A stretch of DNA of 64,000 nt from Streptomyces chromofuscus (GTDB lineage: Bacteria; Actinomycetota; Actinomycetes; Streptomycetales; Streptomycetaceae). The stretch lies in contig NZ_CP063374.1 in the NCBI RefSeq assembly GCF_015160875.1, forward strand, positions 7,195,501 through 7,259,500, written 5' to 3'. The notes under the pieces are model-generated. The model was not told the origin of the DNA, did no database searches, and saw only the letters and a list, made by a program, of their open reading frames with translations. The position numbers were made by a program, and so were the translations under genes. This document shows, one piece after another, positions 17,831 to 26,582 of this stretch; position 1 is the first letter of the stretch; the number at the start of each line of letters is the position of its first letter.

Positions 17831-18774
17831 GACTCGGCCTTTCGCCCCGTGAGCTTGAGGAATCCGAACGACAGGACGAACGTGGCCAGCGCCAGCGTCA
17901 CCGACATGGCCGCGGCCTCGCTGTAGTTGTTCGCCGAAGCGAGCGAGTAGGCGGCCAGGTTGGGTGTGTAGGTGCTGGTCACGCTGGTGGAGATGGAGCG
18001 CAGCACCTGCGGTTCGGTGAACAGCTGCAGCGTCCCGATGATGGAGAAGACGCCCGTCAGGATGAGGGCGGGACGCAGGATCGGCACCTTGATCCGCCAG
18101 GCGATCGTCGCCTCGCTCGCGCCGTCCATCCGGGCCGCCTCGTAGATGTCGGACGGGACGGCCTGCAGGGCGGCGTAGATGATCAGCATGTTGTACCCGG
18201 TGTACGTCCAGGTCACGACGTTGCCGATGGACCACAGCATCATCGACGAGCCGAGGAAGTCCGGCGCGGAGCCGGCCTTGTCGAGCAGGTCCACGATGGG
18301 CGACAGCCGCGGGTCGTACAGGAAGGCCCACATGAGCGCGGCGATCACACCGGGGATGCCGTACGGCACGAAGTAGGCGATCCGGAAGAAGCGCTTGAGC
18401 CGGGCCACCGTCGAGTCCAGCAGCAGTGCGAGCACCAGTGCCAGCAGCAGCATCACCGGGATCTGCACCAGCCCGAAGACCAGCACCCGTCCGACGCTGC
18501 CGAGGAACTCGGCGTCGCCGAGCACCTCCTTGTACTGGTCGAGGCCGGCGAACACGGTGGTCTTGCGGCCGAAGGTGCCGCCGGTCCGCTCGGTCTTGAG
18601 CAGGCTCTGGTAGAAGGCGTAGCCGACGGGCACCAGGGTGAACAGGACGAACGGCACGAAGAACGGCAGGAGAAAGAAGACGGGCGCCCAGTTCCGTCTG
18701 CGGCGGGCAGGGACGGGGGCGGGGGCGGTCTGCGCCGGCGGCGATGCTGTGGCCGCTATGGGGTCGGCGGTCAT
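17827..18774 (-). CDS. CUT1 sugar ABC transporter permease (first subunit, MalF-like)
   Basis: A 315-residue permease. After a proline-rich cytoplasmic tail ending RRRRNWAP come six membrane helices and the coupling loop IYEAARMDGASEATIAW. It forms the membrane pore with the downstream MalG-like subunit and takes sugar from the lipoprotein encoded upstream. A strong hairpin (18846-18878) separates it from the binding protein gene and may set the lower dose of permease relative to binding protein. Confidence 0.93.
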   Translation of the reverse strand: MTADPIAATASPPAQTAPAPVPARRRRNWAPVFFLLPFFVPFVLFTLVPVGYAFYQSLLKTERTGGTFGRKTTVFAGLDQYKEVLGDAEFLGSVGRVLVFGLVQIPVMLLLALVLALLLDSTVARLKRFFRIAYFVPYGIPGVIAALMWAFLYDPRLSPIVDLLDKAGSAPDFLGSSMMLWSIGNVVTWTYTGYNMLIIYAALQAVPSDIYEAARMDGASEATIAWRIKVPILRPALILTGVFSIIGTLQLFTEPQVLRSISTSVTSTYTPNLAAYSLASANNYSEAAAMSVTLALATFVLSFGFLKLTGRKAES

Positions 18775-18845
18775 GTCGTGGTCTCTTCCTGGGCTGGGCT
18801 GTGCTGGCGAGGGGGAACGGGCCGCGAGCGGGACCCGGCTGGCGA

Positions 18846-18878
18846 GGCCGGGGCCGCGGATCGCCCGCGGCCCCGGCC
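18846..18878 (-). terminator. Strong intraoperonic hairpin (attenuator or mRNA stabiliser)
   Basis: A perfect 14-bp stem (GGCCGGGGCCGCGG paired with its complement) around a 5-nt loop. It lies between the stop of the binding protein gene and the first permease gene. No U-run follows, so partial termination or 3'-end protection of the binding protein mRNA is more likely than a full stop. Confidence 0.7.
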
Positions 18879-18887
18879 CGCTGCCAC

Positions 18888-20252
18888 CTACTTGGCGACC
18901 TCGAGGGACTGCTTCTCCAGGGAGTCGACCGTCTTGGCGTCGGCCGTCCTCAGCGCGTCCTCGAGCGTGCCCTGGCCGCCCAGTGCTCCGGCGATGCCGT
19001 CGCCCATGAAGCGGTAGGTGTCGGTCATGGTCGGGCCGAACGTCCAGTCCGTGGTGACGTTCTTCGAGGCGTCCGCGAAGACGTCGAAGACCGTCTGGCC
19101 GTCGTAGAAGTCGACCGGCTTCTTCAGCGCCGCCAGTTCGAGCCCGGCGGTGGCCGCGGGGTAGAGGCCGCCCTCACGGTTGAGGATCTCGAGCGCCTTC
19201 GGGTCGGTGTTCAGCCACAGCGCGAACTGCGCCGCCTCGTAGGGATGCTTGCTCTTGCCCATGACCGCCGTGGTCGAGCCGCCCCAGTTGCCGGCCTTGT
19301 TCTCGCCCGCGGACCACTGTGGCATCGGCGCCACGGCCCACTTGCCGGCGGTCGCCTTGGCGTTGTCACGGATGGTGCTGTAGCCCCAGGCGGCGCTGAC
19401 CCAGGTCGCCACCTCGCCGTTGTTCCACGCCTTGTGGAGCGCCGGGGAGAAGCCCTGCAGGTCGGTCGCGACCAGCTTCTCGTCGATCATCTTCTGCCAG
19501 TAGTCCGCCACCTCGCCGGCGGCCGGGCTGTCGACGTCGACCTTCCACGCGTCGCCCTCCTGGGCGAACATGTTCGCGCCCTTCTGCCACAGCAGACCGC
19601 TGAACCAGTTCGGGTCCGTCTGCGAGAAGTGCGTCATGTACGCCTTGGGGTCGGCCTTCTTCAGCTTCTTGGCCGCCTCGTAGTACTCGTCCCAGGTCTT
19701 CGGCACGGCTATGCCGTGCTTCTCGAAGAGGTCCTTGCGGTAGAAGAGGGCCATCGGGCCGGTGTCCTGCGGCACCGCCCAGACGCCGTCCTTGCCGTCG
19801 GCGCCGAAGGTCACCTGCGACCAGGTCCAGTCGACGAAGTCGCCCTGGGCCTCCTTGACGCCCGCGCACGAGGCGATGTCGGTCAGGCCCTCCTGGAGGC
19901 GGAAGCTCGCCAGCGAGTCGTACTCGATCTGTCCGAGATCGGGGGCATTGCCCGCCTTCAGGGCGTTCGACATGTTCTGGTAGGTGCCCGTGTTGCCCGT
20001 GGGGGTGGACTTGACGGTCACCTGGATGTCGGGGTTCTGGCGGTTCCACTCGGCCACGGCCTTGTCGACGCCGGGGATCCAGGACCAGTACGTGAGCTTG
20101 ACCTTGCCGTCGCTCTTCTCGCACGTGGCCTGCTCGCCCGAGGCGCCGTCCTCGGTGCCGGAGCCGCCGCACGCCGCGGTGGCGAGCAGGGGGAGTGCGA
20201 CAAGGGCCACCAAGGCCCGGCGAAACGCGGGGCGATGGGTCCGCAGTGACAT
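18888..20252 (-). CDS. Sugar-binding lipoprotein of a CUT1 ABC importer
   Basis: A 454-residue extracellular solute-binding protein (family 1). The signal peptide MSLRTHRPAFRRALVALVAL ends at a lipobox-like TAACGG, placing a diacylglyceryl cysteine near residue 29. The mature part opens with VKLTYWSWIPG and contains the usual DLGQIEYDSL and MALFYRKDLF landmarks. The start at 20252 follows an AGGAGA site. It captures the galactoside taken up by the two permeases. Operators are likely in the region just upstream. Confidence 0.93.
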   Translation of the reverse strand: MSLRTHRPAFRRALVALVALPLLATAACGGSGTEDGASGEQATCEKSDGKVKLTYWSWIPGVDKAVAEWNRQNPDIQVTVKSTPTGNTGTYQNMSNALKAGNAPDLGQIEYDSLASFRLQEGLTDIASCAGVKEAQGDFVDWTWSQVTFGADGKDGVWAVPQDTGPMALFYRKDLFEKHGIAVPKTWDEYYEAAKKLKKADPKAYMTHFSQTDPNWFSGLLWQKGANMFAQEGDAWKVDVDSPAAGEVADYWQKMIDEKLVATDLQGFSPALHKAWNNGEVATWVSAAWGYSTIRDNAKATAGKWAVAPMPQWSAGENKAGNWGGSTTAVMGKSKHPYEAAQFALWLNTDPKALEILNREGGLYPAATAGLELAALKKPVDFYDGQTVFDVFADASKNVTTDWTFGPTMTDTYRFMGDGIAGALGGQGTLEDALRTADAKTVDSLEKQSLEVAK

Positions 20253-20316
20253 GGCGTCTCCTCTGTGCGTGCCGCTCCGCCATGTGTCCCGGAGCAGCGG
20301 GGTGCGCATACCCTGA

Positions 20317-20342
20317 CTGTTAACTGCGTGTTAAGTCAACAG
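20317..20342. promoter_or_regulatory. Inverted repeat upstream of the galactoside operon (site 1)
   Basis: CTGTT at the left pairs with AACAG at the right, and TGTTAA occurs twice inside as an 11-bp-spaced direct repeat. It lies 65-90 bp upstream of the binding protein start. A candidate DeoR operator. Confidence 0.45.
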
Positions 20343-20355
20343 GATCCATCTCTAA

Positions 20356-20382
20356 ATAACGGAATCAAACAAGAACCGTTAT
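20356..20382. promoter_or_regulatory. Inverted repeat upstream of the galactoside operon (site 2)
   Basis: ATAACGG, 13 spacer bases, CCGTTAT. The spacing puts the half-sites on one face two turns apart. The sequence is AT-rich in a GC-rich genome, which makes the symmetry more notable. A candidate operator for the operon's DeoR regulator. Confidence 0.5.
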
Positions 20383-21023
20383 GTGCCGTCTGGAGCTCCC
20401 GGGCATTGGTCTCCACCTGCGAGGGTTGGCGTTGCCGATCGCGGGACGGGATTGCCGAACGTCGTCAGAAGACGATTCAGCGAATGTGCACCAGCGAAGA
20501 GGTCGCTCGCTTGGTGCCCCTTCTTCTGGTTTCCCGGTCGAGTGCACACGGTGCGCATACATCGGAGGGCTGGTGCAAGTGGCTGTGTTCGACCGGCTGA
20601 ACAGGGGCTGGTGCGGCGTTCTCCGCGCGTTGCTGGGGACGGCCCTCGGCTGCCCCATGGTGCCGATCTCGGTGTGCACGAGCGCATCGCCGCCGCTCGG
20701 CGCAGCCGCTCCGCCTTCGGCGCACCCGCCGTTCACCTCGCCGGCACGGTGGGGTGAAAGCGCGTGACCACCCCACCGCGCGGTGGGACGAGTCACATGA
20801 TCGAGCGGAGCGGATGCGGGCGGCCGGAACCGCCCGGGGCTCACCTCGTAGTGGTCGAGGCTGCGGTCCCCAATGGGCAGGTGATAGGGCGCCCGCGGCG
20901 GTCCCGTCGCGGATCGTGAAGGACGGCCGAGCGCTTCGCGGGCCACCCTCGGGGGTGTTCGTGCGGTGAGCCCTCAGGAGGCGTCGCCGGACTCTGTGGC
21001 ATAGGTGAGGGTAGTATGACGCC
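20383..21023. other. Gene-free stretch between divergent genes
   Basis: About 640 bp. Several open frames exist on both strands, but none has a recognised motif, ribosome binding site and codon bias together. I see no repeat or RNA gene in it. Confidence 0.4.
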
Positions 21024-23453
21024 GTGGCAAACGTGAGATCCGCCACAGTCGTCATCGATCCCAAAGGGATGGTGAACGGTTGGAGCGAGGGCGCTCAGGC
21101 ATTGTTCGGGTGGACACCGGCCGAGGCAGTCGGGCAGTCGGCCACCGAGCTTCTGGCCGTGGAGGTTCCCTCCTGCGACGGTTTCGGCCGTCCCGGTCAC
21201 ATCGTGACGGCGCGGACACGGCTCGGTGCGGCTCTGGACGCCGAACTGATTCCTCATCCCTGCGTGGACGGTGACAGCCGTTGCCTGGGCTTCCTCCTGG
21301 TCGCGCCTCCCGTGTCGTGTCAGAGCAGTTCTGACGAGGAGATCATCAGGCGCACGGTCGACCAGGCCCCGTTCACTTGCGTGATCTGGGACCTCGACCT
21401 GCTGAGCCGGTGGACCAACATCGTCACAGCCGAGTCGGGCCATCTCGAACAACAGGATGAACTGCGTGGTCATCCGCTGGATGACGCCCCTCTGCCACGA
21501 TCCATGATCGAGAGCATGACTGCCCGGCTGCGTGAGGTGCGGCGGACCGGCGAACCGTCGAGACTCGTCACCTTCGGTCAGGTCCGCGACGAAGATCACG
21601 TACGCCCGTGGTCCATTTCGTTCTGGCCGGTCAGGGACGACAACGGCCGGATGTGCGCGATCGCCCACTGGGGCGTCGACATCAGCGCCGAGTACGAGGC
21701 CCGCAGGCGACTGATGCTCCTCAATGAGGCCGGCAACGCCATCGGGGGCACCCTGGATGTGGAGGGCACGGCCCGGGAGCTGGTGAGGGCGCTGGTACCC
21801 GGATTCGCCGACATGGCTGCCGTGGACCTGTTCTCCGAGGTCCTCCTGGGCGAGGAACGCTCTCCGGGCCCGTTCTCCGGAAAGGTGACGCTGGGCCGTG
21901 CCGCGCAGCGGAGCACAGAGGAGGTCGCCACGCCGGTTCCGCGCGGTTCCGGCACTCAGCCGCCGCCGTTTCACGCTTATGCCCCGGAATCGCCGGTGGC
22001 CCTCTGCCTGGCCACCGGCAAGCCGCAGGTGCAGCTTCTCTCCGAGCCTCGCCCCGTGCACCGGTACGCCTCCGGCCCCGGACTTGCGGCTGATCCGGCG
22101 CACTGGCCGCCCGGCCTGCCCGTCATCGACGACTCGATCCGGCAGGAGGGGCTGCACTCCCGCATCACGGTCCCGCTGCGGGCCCGGGGCACCCTGCTCG
22201 GCGTTGCCCAGTTCTCCCGCCGGTCCCATCCGGAGCCGTTCACCGCCGACGACCTCATCCTCGCCGAGGACCTGGCCGCCAAGGCCGCCGTCGCCCTCGA
22301 CAACGCTCGCCTCTATCTGCGGGAACGGACCACCGCGCTGACATTGCAGCGCAGTCTGCTGCCACGGCATCTGGCCGGACAGGCGGCGGTCCAAGTGGCC
22401 ACCCGCTATCTGCCCGCCGATTCCCGCACCGGAGTGGGAGGTGACTGGTTCGACGTGATCCCGCTGTCCGGCGGCCGGGTCGCCCTGGTCGTCGGAGACG
22501 TGGTCGGCCATGGCGTCCGGGCAGCCGCGGCCATGGGCCGGCTGCGCACCGCGGTGCGCACCCTCGCCGCCGTCGATCTGCCCCCCGATGAGCTGCTCAC
22601 CCACCTCGACGATCTTGTCATCCACCTGTACGACAGCGAGGAGGGTGCCTTCCCGGACGACCAGACGTCCGTCGGTGATCTGGGAGCAACCTGTCTGTAC
22701 GCCGTCTACGACCCCGTGACGCGCCACTGCGGGCTGGCGACCGCCGGCCACCCCCTGCCTGTCCTGGTCACCCCCGGGAGTGCCGCGACTCCCGTGTCCG
22801 GGCCCGTCGGACCGCTGCTCGGCCTCGGCGGACTCCCTTTCGTGGCCGAGGAACTGGAACTGCCCCCCGGCAGTGTCCTGGCTCTGTTCAGTGACGGTCT
22901 GGTCGAATCCCGCGGCCATGACAGCGACGATGGCATGACGACGCTGTGCCGCGCTCTCGAGCAGCCTGCGGACTCGCTGGAAGCCACATGTGACGCCGTC
23001 CTGCGAGCCCTCCTCGACAAGGGCGCCACCGATGACGTCGCGCTGCTGATCGCCCGCACCCGCGCCTTCTCTCCCGACCAGGTCGCCACGCTGGATGTCC
23101 CCCCTGACTTCGCCATGGTCGAGCAGGCCCGCAAATGGACTGCCCAGCGGCTCGCGGAGTGGGATCTCACGCCGCTGGAATTCGTTCTGGAACTCGTCGT
23201 GAGTGAGCTGGTCACCAACGCCATCCGGTACGGTGCCCCGCCGATACAGCTCCGCCTCATCCGAGACCGCACCCTGATCTGCGAGGTTTCCGACTGCTCC
23301 AGCACCGCACCGCACCTGCGCCGCGCCCGGCTCTTCGACGAGGGCGGACGAGGTCTGTTGCCGGTCGCCCAGCTCATGCAGGGCTGGGGCACCCGTCATA
23401 CCCCCCACGGCAAGAGCATCTGGTGCGAACACGCGCTACAACCGTCTCCGTGA
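21024..23453 (+). CDS. PAS-GAF-SpoIIE phosphatase-HATPase multidomain regulator
   Basis: An 809-residue cytoplasmic protein. PAS-like domains occupy about 1-110 and 115-230, a GAF domain about 235-430 (SRITVPLRARGTLLGVAQFS), and a SpoIIE/PP2C phosphatase about 440-675. The phosphatase shows the metal-binding GGDWFDVIPL and VVGDVVGHGV, LFSDGLVESR and GATDDVALL. A GHKL ATPase domain of the anti-sigma type ends the protein (LVVSELVTNAIRYG, DEGGRGL). Such proteins dephosphorylate anti-sigma-factor antagonists and may also bind or phosphorylate them. GTG start at 21024. No sigma, anti-sigma or antagonist gene is adjacent, so the partner is encoded elsewhere. Confidence 0.92.
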   Translation: MANVRSATVVIDPKGMVNGWSEGAQALFGWTPAEAVGQSATELLAVEVPSCDGFGRPGHIVTARTRLGAALDAELIPHPCVDGDSRCLGFLLVAPPVSCQSSSDEEIIRRTVDQAPFTCVIWDLDLLSRWTNIVTAESGHLEQQDELRGHPLDDAPLPRSMIESMTARLREVRRTGEPSRLVTFGQVRDEDHVRPWSISFWPVRDDNGRMCAIAHWGVDISAEYEARRRLMLLNEAGNAIGGTLDVEGTARELVRALVPGFADMAAVDLFSEVLLGEERSPGPFSGKVTLGRAAQRSTEEVATPVPRGSGTQPPPFHAYAPESPVALCLATGKPQVQLLSEPRPVHRYASGPGLAADPAHWPPGLPVIDDSIRQEGLHSRITVPLRARGTLLGVAQFSRRSHPEPFTADDLILAEDLAAKAAVALDNARLYLRERTTALTLQRSLLPRHLAGQAAVQVATRYLPADSRTGVGGDWFDVIPLSGGRVALVVGDVVGHGVRAAAAMGRLRTAVRTLAAVDLPPDELLTHLDDLVIHLYDSEEGAFPDDQTSVGDLGATCLYAVYDPVTRHCGLATAGHPLPVLVTPGSAATPVSGPVGPLLGLGGLPFVAEELELPPGSVLALFSDGLVESRGHDSDDGMTTLCRALEQPADSLEATCDAVLRALLDKGATDDVALLIARTRAFSPDQVATLDVPPDFAMVEQARKWTAQRLAEWDLTPLEFVLELVVSELVTNAIRYGAPPIQLRLIRDRTLICEVSDCSSTAPHLRRARLFDEGGRGLLPVAQLMQGWGTRHTPHGKSIWCEHALQPSP

Positions 23454-23463
23454 GTCCCGTCGT

Positions 23464-23506
23464 GAGGGGCACCCCGGTGGCGTGAGGGCGACCCCGAGTG
23501 CCCCTC
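23464..23506 (+). terminator. Hairpin downstream of the SpoIIE gene
   Basis: GAGGGGCA pairs perfectly with TGCCCCTC across a 27-nt loop that itself can fold. It begins 10 nt after the stop codon. There is no T-run. Confidence 0.5.
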
Positions 23507-23604
23507 CCGATGCCTGATGCATCGTCAGAAAAAGTTGGCATTCGGTCAGCATGAGTCCTGAAAGCTTAGGGAGAACTGCCCGGACATACGACTCGTAGTA
23601 GGGC

Positions 23605-23698
23605 GTGGAAACAGCCCTTGACCTGCAAAAACGCAGGCAGGGAGCCTACTTGTGGGAGTGCCCCGATGTTGCGAACCATGTTCAAGTCCAAGATCTAG
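23605..23698 (+). pseudogene. panD: panD leader and first ten codons (truncated copy)
   Basis: The sequence from CCCTTGACCTGC through GCAGGCAGGGAGCC, then ATG TTG CGA ACC and TTCAAGTCCAAGATC, matches the leader and start of the intact panD at 33546-33622. The coding part here is MLRTMFKSKI followed directly by TAG at 23696; the remaining 129 codons are absent. The first ten residues match typical PanD (MLRTMFKSKI) better than the intact copy's MLRTLIKSKI. It looks like the original chromosomal 5' end of panD, cut away from the gene body by insertion of about 10 kb. The IS256-type element begins 28 bp further on. Confidence 0.75.
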
Positions 23699-23726
23699 CG
23701 TTTGGGTGTTTTTGCAGCTCAGTGGC

Positions 23727-25110
23727 GGGTCTGTCCAGCCAACGGTGTAACTCGGGTGATGTGAGTTATCGGCGGCCGACGGAGAGTCGGCCGTCGAAGG
23801 CGATGTCGAATGCCTGCAGGGCGGGCTTCCAACGCATGGTCCAGCGTTTGCGTCCCTGGCCGGTGGGGTCGAGGCTCATGATGGCCATGTAGACGCATTT
23901 GAGGGCTGCAGCCTCGTTCGGGAAGTGCCCGCGGGCCCGGACGGCTTTTCGTATGCGAGCGTTGACCGACTCGATGGCGTTGGTGGTGCAGACGACGCGG
24001 CGGATCTCGGTGTCGAACTGGAGGAAGGGCACGAACTCTGCCCAGGCGTTCTCCCAAAGGCGCACGATCGCCGGGTACTTGGCGCCCCACTCCTCCTGGA
24101 ACTCCAGGAACCGGTCTTCCGCCGCGCTCGCAGTGGGAGCCGTGTAGACCGGCTTGAGCGCGCGGGAGATCTTGTCCCAGTCCTGGCGGCCCGCGTAGCG
24201 GAACGACGCCCGGATCAAGTGGACGACACAGGTCTGGGTCACCGCCTGGGGCCAGACCGCCGAGATCGAGTCGGGCAGGCCCTTGAGCCCGTCACAGACG
24301 ACCATGCACACGTCCTCGACACCGCGGTTCTTGATCTCGGTCAGGACCTGGAGCCAGTATTTGGCGCCTTCGCCGCCGTCGCCGGCCCACAGGCCGAGAA
24401 TGTCGCGCGTGCCGTCCACCGTGACGGCGAGTGCGACGTAGATGGGCCGGTTCGCCACCTGCCCATCGCGCACCTTGACGTGCACGCAGTCGATGAAGAT
24501 CACTGGATAGACCGGGTCCAGCGGCCGGTTCTGCCATTCGGCCATCCCGTCCATGACCTTGTCGGTGATGGTCGAGATGGTCTGCTTGGACACGCTCGCG
24601 CCATAGACCTCGGCCAGGTGGGCGGAGATGTCTCCGTGCGTCAGACCACGCGCGGACAGCGACAGGACCATCTCGTCGACGCCGGTCAGCCGCCTCTGCC
24701 GTTTCTTGACGATCTGCGGCTCGAAGCTGCCGTCGCGGTCACGCGGCACCGTGATCTCCACCGGTCCCACGTCGGTCAGAACGGTCTTGGACCGGGCCCC
24801 GTTGCGGCTGTTGCCGCTGCCGGCACCGGCCGGGTCGTGCTTCTCGTAGCCGAGGTGGTCGGTGATCTCGCCTTCCAGGGCGGACTCCAGCACGCGCTTG
24901 GTCAATTGCTGCAGCAGCCCGCCGTCGCCGGTCAGCTGCAGGCCGCTCGCGCGGGCCCGGTCGACCAGCTGCCCGATCAACTGGTCATCCAGCAGGTCCG
25001 CCGGCGACTCGGCCGGCCGGACCTCTTCAACCGCCTCAACAGAGACAGTCACGTCGCTCATCAGGTGCTACTTCCATGATCGGGAGTTACACCGAAGACC
25101 GTACAGACCC
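23727..25110 (-). mobile_element. IS256-family insertion sequence, complete
   Basis: Imperfect 27-bp terminal inverted repeats, each opening GGGTCTGT and closing CGGTGTAACTC, lie at 23727-23753 and 25084-25110 and enclose one intact transposase gene. The element is 1384 bp, normal for the family. I see no direct repeat of the flanking 8-9 bp, so either the flanks have recombined or the insertion is old. Confidence 0.85.
23766..25061 (-). CDS. IS256-family (mutator-type) transposase
   Basis: A 431-residue DDE transposase. The catalytic aspartates are in VIFIDCVHVKVRDG and VVCDGLKGLPD, and the glutamate in CTTNAIESVNARIRK. The N-terminal zinc-free DNA-binding region includes LGYEKHDPAG and NSRNG. 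Full length with no frameshift, so it may still be active. It fills almost the whole element between the terminal repeats. Confidence 0.95.
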   Translation of the reverse strand: MSDVTVSVEAVEEVRPAESPADLLDDQLIGQLVDRARASGLQLTGDGGLLQQLTKRVLESALEGEITDHLGYEKHDPAGAGSGNSRNGARSKTVLTDVGPVEITVPRDRDGSFEPQIVKKRQRRLTGVDEMVLSLSARGLTHGDISAHLAEVYGASVSKQTISTITDKVMDGMAEWQNRPLDPVYPVIFIDCVHVKVRDGQVANRPIYVALAVTVDGTRDILGLWAGDGGEGAKYWLQVLTEIKNRGVEDVCMVVCDGLKGLPDSISAVWPQAVTQTCVVHLIRASFRYAGRQDWDKISRALKPVYTAPTASAAEDRFLEFQEEWGAKYPAIVRLWENAWAEFVPFLQFDTEIRRVVCTTNAIESVNARIRKAVRARGHFPNEAAALKCVYMAIMSLDPTGQGRKRWTMRWKPALQAFDIAFDGRLSVGRR

Positions 25111-25156
25111 GACCGCCGATCCGGTCCGCCTCATGCGCGTATTCGGGCCGCCCTAG

Positions 25157-25292
25157 TACTCCAGCCGGACTTCTGTATTTCTCCTGGTCAACGGTCTGGC
25201 GGTGGGGAGTGTAGCGGGGGTGTGGCATCCGCGGGGCGGTCATGGACGGGCTGTCCCACCATCGTGTGCCCGCGCCGCATGTAATGACAGCG
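25157..25292 (+). repeat. Left 136-bp inverted repeat of the IS701-type element
   Basis: Reverse complement of 26583-26718. The left arm overlaps what would be the normal 3' end of the transposase frame (RRRHQARARRCHY). Confidence 0.85.
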
Positions 25293-25333
25293 CCGGGCCC
25301 GCGCTTGGTGGCGGCGTCGCCATTGGGACCAGT

Positions 25334-26563
25334 TCACCGCATGGTCGCGGCGTGCAGGACGGCGGCGGGGTTCAGTTGCCAGCAGACGACGGATTTCGGC
25401 TGGTGTGAGGTCCACGAGGTCGGGTGTGTCGGCCTTGTCACCCCTTTTTCGCGCTGCTGCACGGCCATCACCGCGAGGAACGCGTGGGCGAGCATGGCGA
25501 GCGTGATGTGCCGGTACCAGCCCACGTAGCGACGGACCTCGTACTGGTCCAGGCCGCACTCGTTCTTCGCGCTCTGGAAGCACTCCTCGATCTTCCAGCG
25601 GCAGCCGGCGACGCGGACCAGGTCGGCGACGGTGGCCTCCAGCGGAGCGCAGGCGAGGTAGTAGGCGATCTCGTCGGGCTTGCTGATGCTGCGGCGGGCC
25701 AGCATCCACCGCTGCCGGGTCGGCTCGTCGCCGTCGAACTCCCCCACTGCGGGCAGGCGGGCGGCGGCCCAGTCGTAGAACCGTTCGCCCTTGGCTCCCG
25801 GCCCCGCCGACAGACGCTGCCATGCCTCGGGCGGGGCCTGGGCCAGGAGATGGTCGATGCGCGGGCCGTGGACTGGCTGGGACTTTGGCACGGCGACGAC
25901 GTAGGAGAGACCGCAGTCTTCCAGGAAGCGCCGGAAGTGCGAGTCCTGTCCGTAGGCGGAATCCGCGGTGACCCAGGCGATGGGGAGTGGGGAGGCGAGG
26001 GCGCGACGGATGATGTCGCGGGCGAGGTCGCCTTTGGTGGCGAAGGTGCGCTCGTCGGGGATGCGGGCGGCTTGGCAGCGTTCTGGGTCGTCTGTCCAGG
26101 ACTTGGGCAGGTAGAGCTCGCGGTCGACCAGGGAGTGTCCGCGGGTGGTGGCGTAGGCGGCAAAGACACCGATCTGGCAGTTCACTGTTCGGCCGGCGGT
26201 GCCGGAGTATTGGCGTTGCACCCCGGCGGAGGTGGTGCCCTTCTTGATGAAGCCGGTGTCGTCGATAATCAACACGCCTTCTGCGTGGCCGAGTTGTCCG
26301 GCCACGTAGGCCTGCAGGTCGTCTCGCAAGCCGTCGGCGTCCCACCGGCTGTGGGAGAGCAGGTGCTGCAGGCCGTGTGGGGTGGCATGGCCGGCGTACT
26401 CAGCGAGCTGCCAGCTGCTCTTTCGGCCGACCGGACCGAGCAGTCCGCGGACGTAGTCCCGCATCCGCCGCCGGGCCTCCACGCGGGAGAAGCGGGCTCC
26501 GGTCTGCAGGAAGAGTTCTTCGAGTTCCAGGTCCCAGGCGTTCGTCGGTACGTCGTGGATCAC
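25334..26563 (-). CDS. IS701-family transposase, probably C-terminally frameshifted
   Basis: A 409-residue product from a GTG at 26563. The DDE residues are in LIIDDTGFIKKG, WVTADSAYG and CRWKIEECFQSAKNE, all intact. After AVMAVQQREKG the translation becomes unlike the family. In the frame one base over, the expected tail DKADTPDLVDLTPAEIRRLL and NWSQWRRRHQARARRCHY continues to about 25190. The change of frame falls at a run of five A and four G on the coding strand near 25440. It is either a mutation that spoils the tail or a programmed slip site. Confidence 0.85.
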   Translation of the reverse strand: MIHDVPTNAWDLELEELFLQTGARFSRVEARRRMRDYVRGLLGPVGRKSSWQLAEYAGHATPHGLQHLLSHSRWDADGLRDDLQAYVAGQLGHAEGVLIIDDTGFIKKGTTSAGVQRQYSGTAGRTVNCQIGVFAAYATTRGHSLVDRELYLPKSWTDDPERCQAARIPDERTFATKGDLARDIIRRALASPLPIAWVTADSAYGQDSHFRRFLEDCGLSYVVAVPKSQPVHGPRIDHLLAQAPPEAWQRLSAGPGAKGERFYDWAAARLPAVGEFDGDEPTRQRWMLARRSISKPDEIAYYLACAPLEATVADLVRVAGCRWKIEECFQSAKNECGLDQYEVRRYVGWYRHITLAMLAHAFLAVMAVQQREKGVTRPTHPTSWTSHQPKSVVCWQLNPAAVLHAATMR

Positions 26564-26582
26564 GACAACGGACTGCTCGTCA

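Noticed and set aside
23715..25125. Target-site duplication of the IS256-type element
   Set aside because: The 8-9 bases on the two sides do not match, so no duplication can be claimed.
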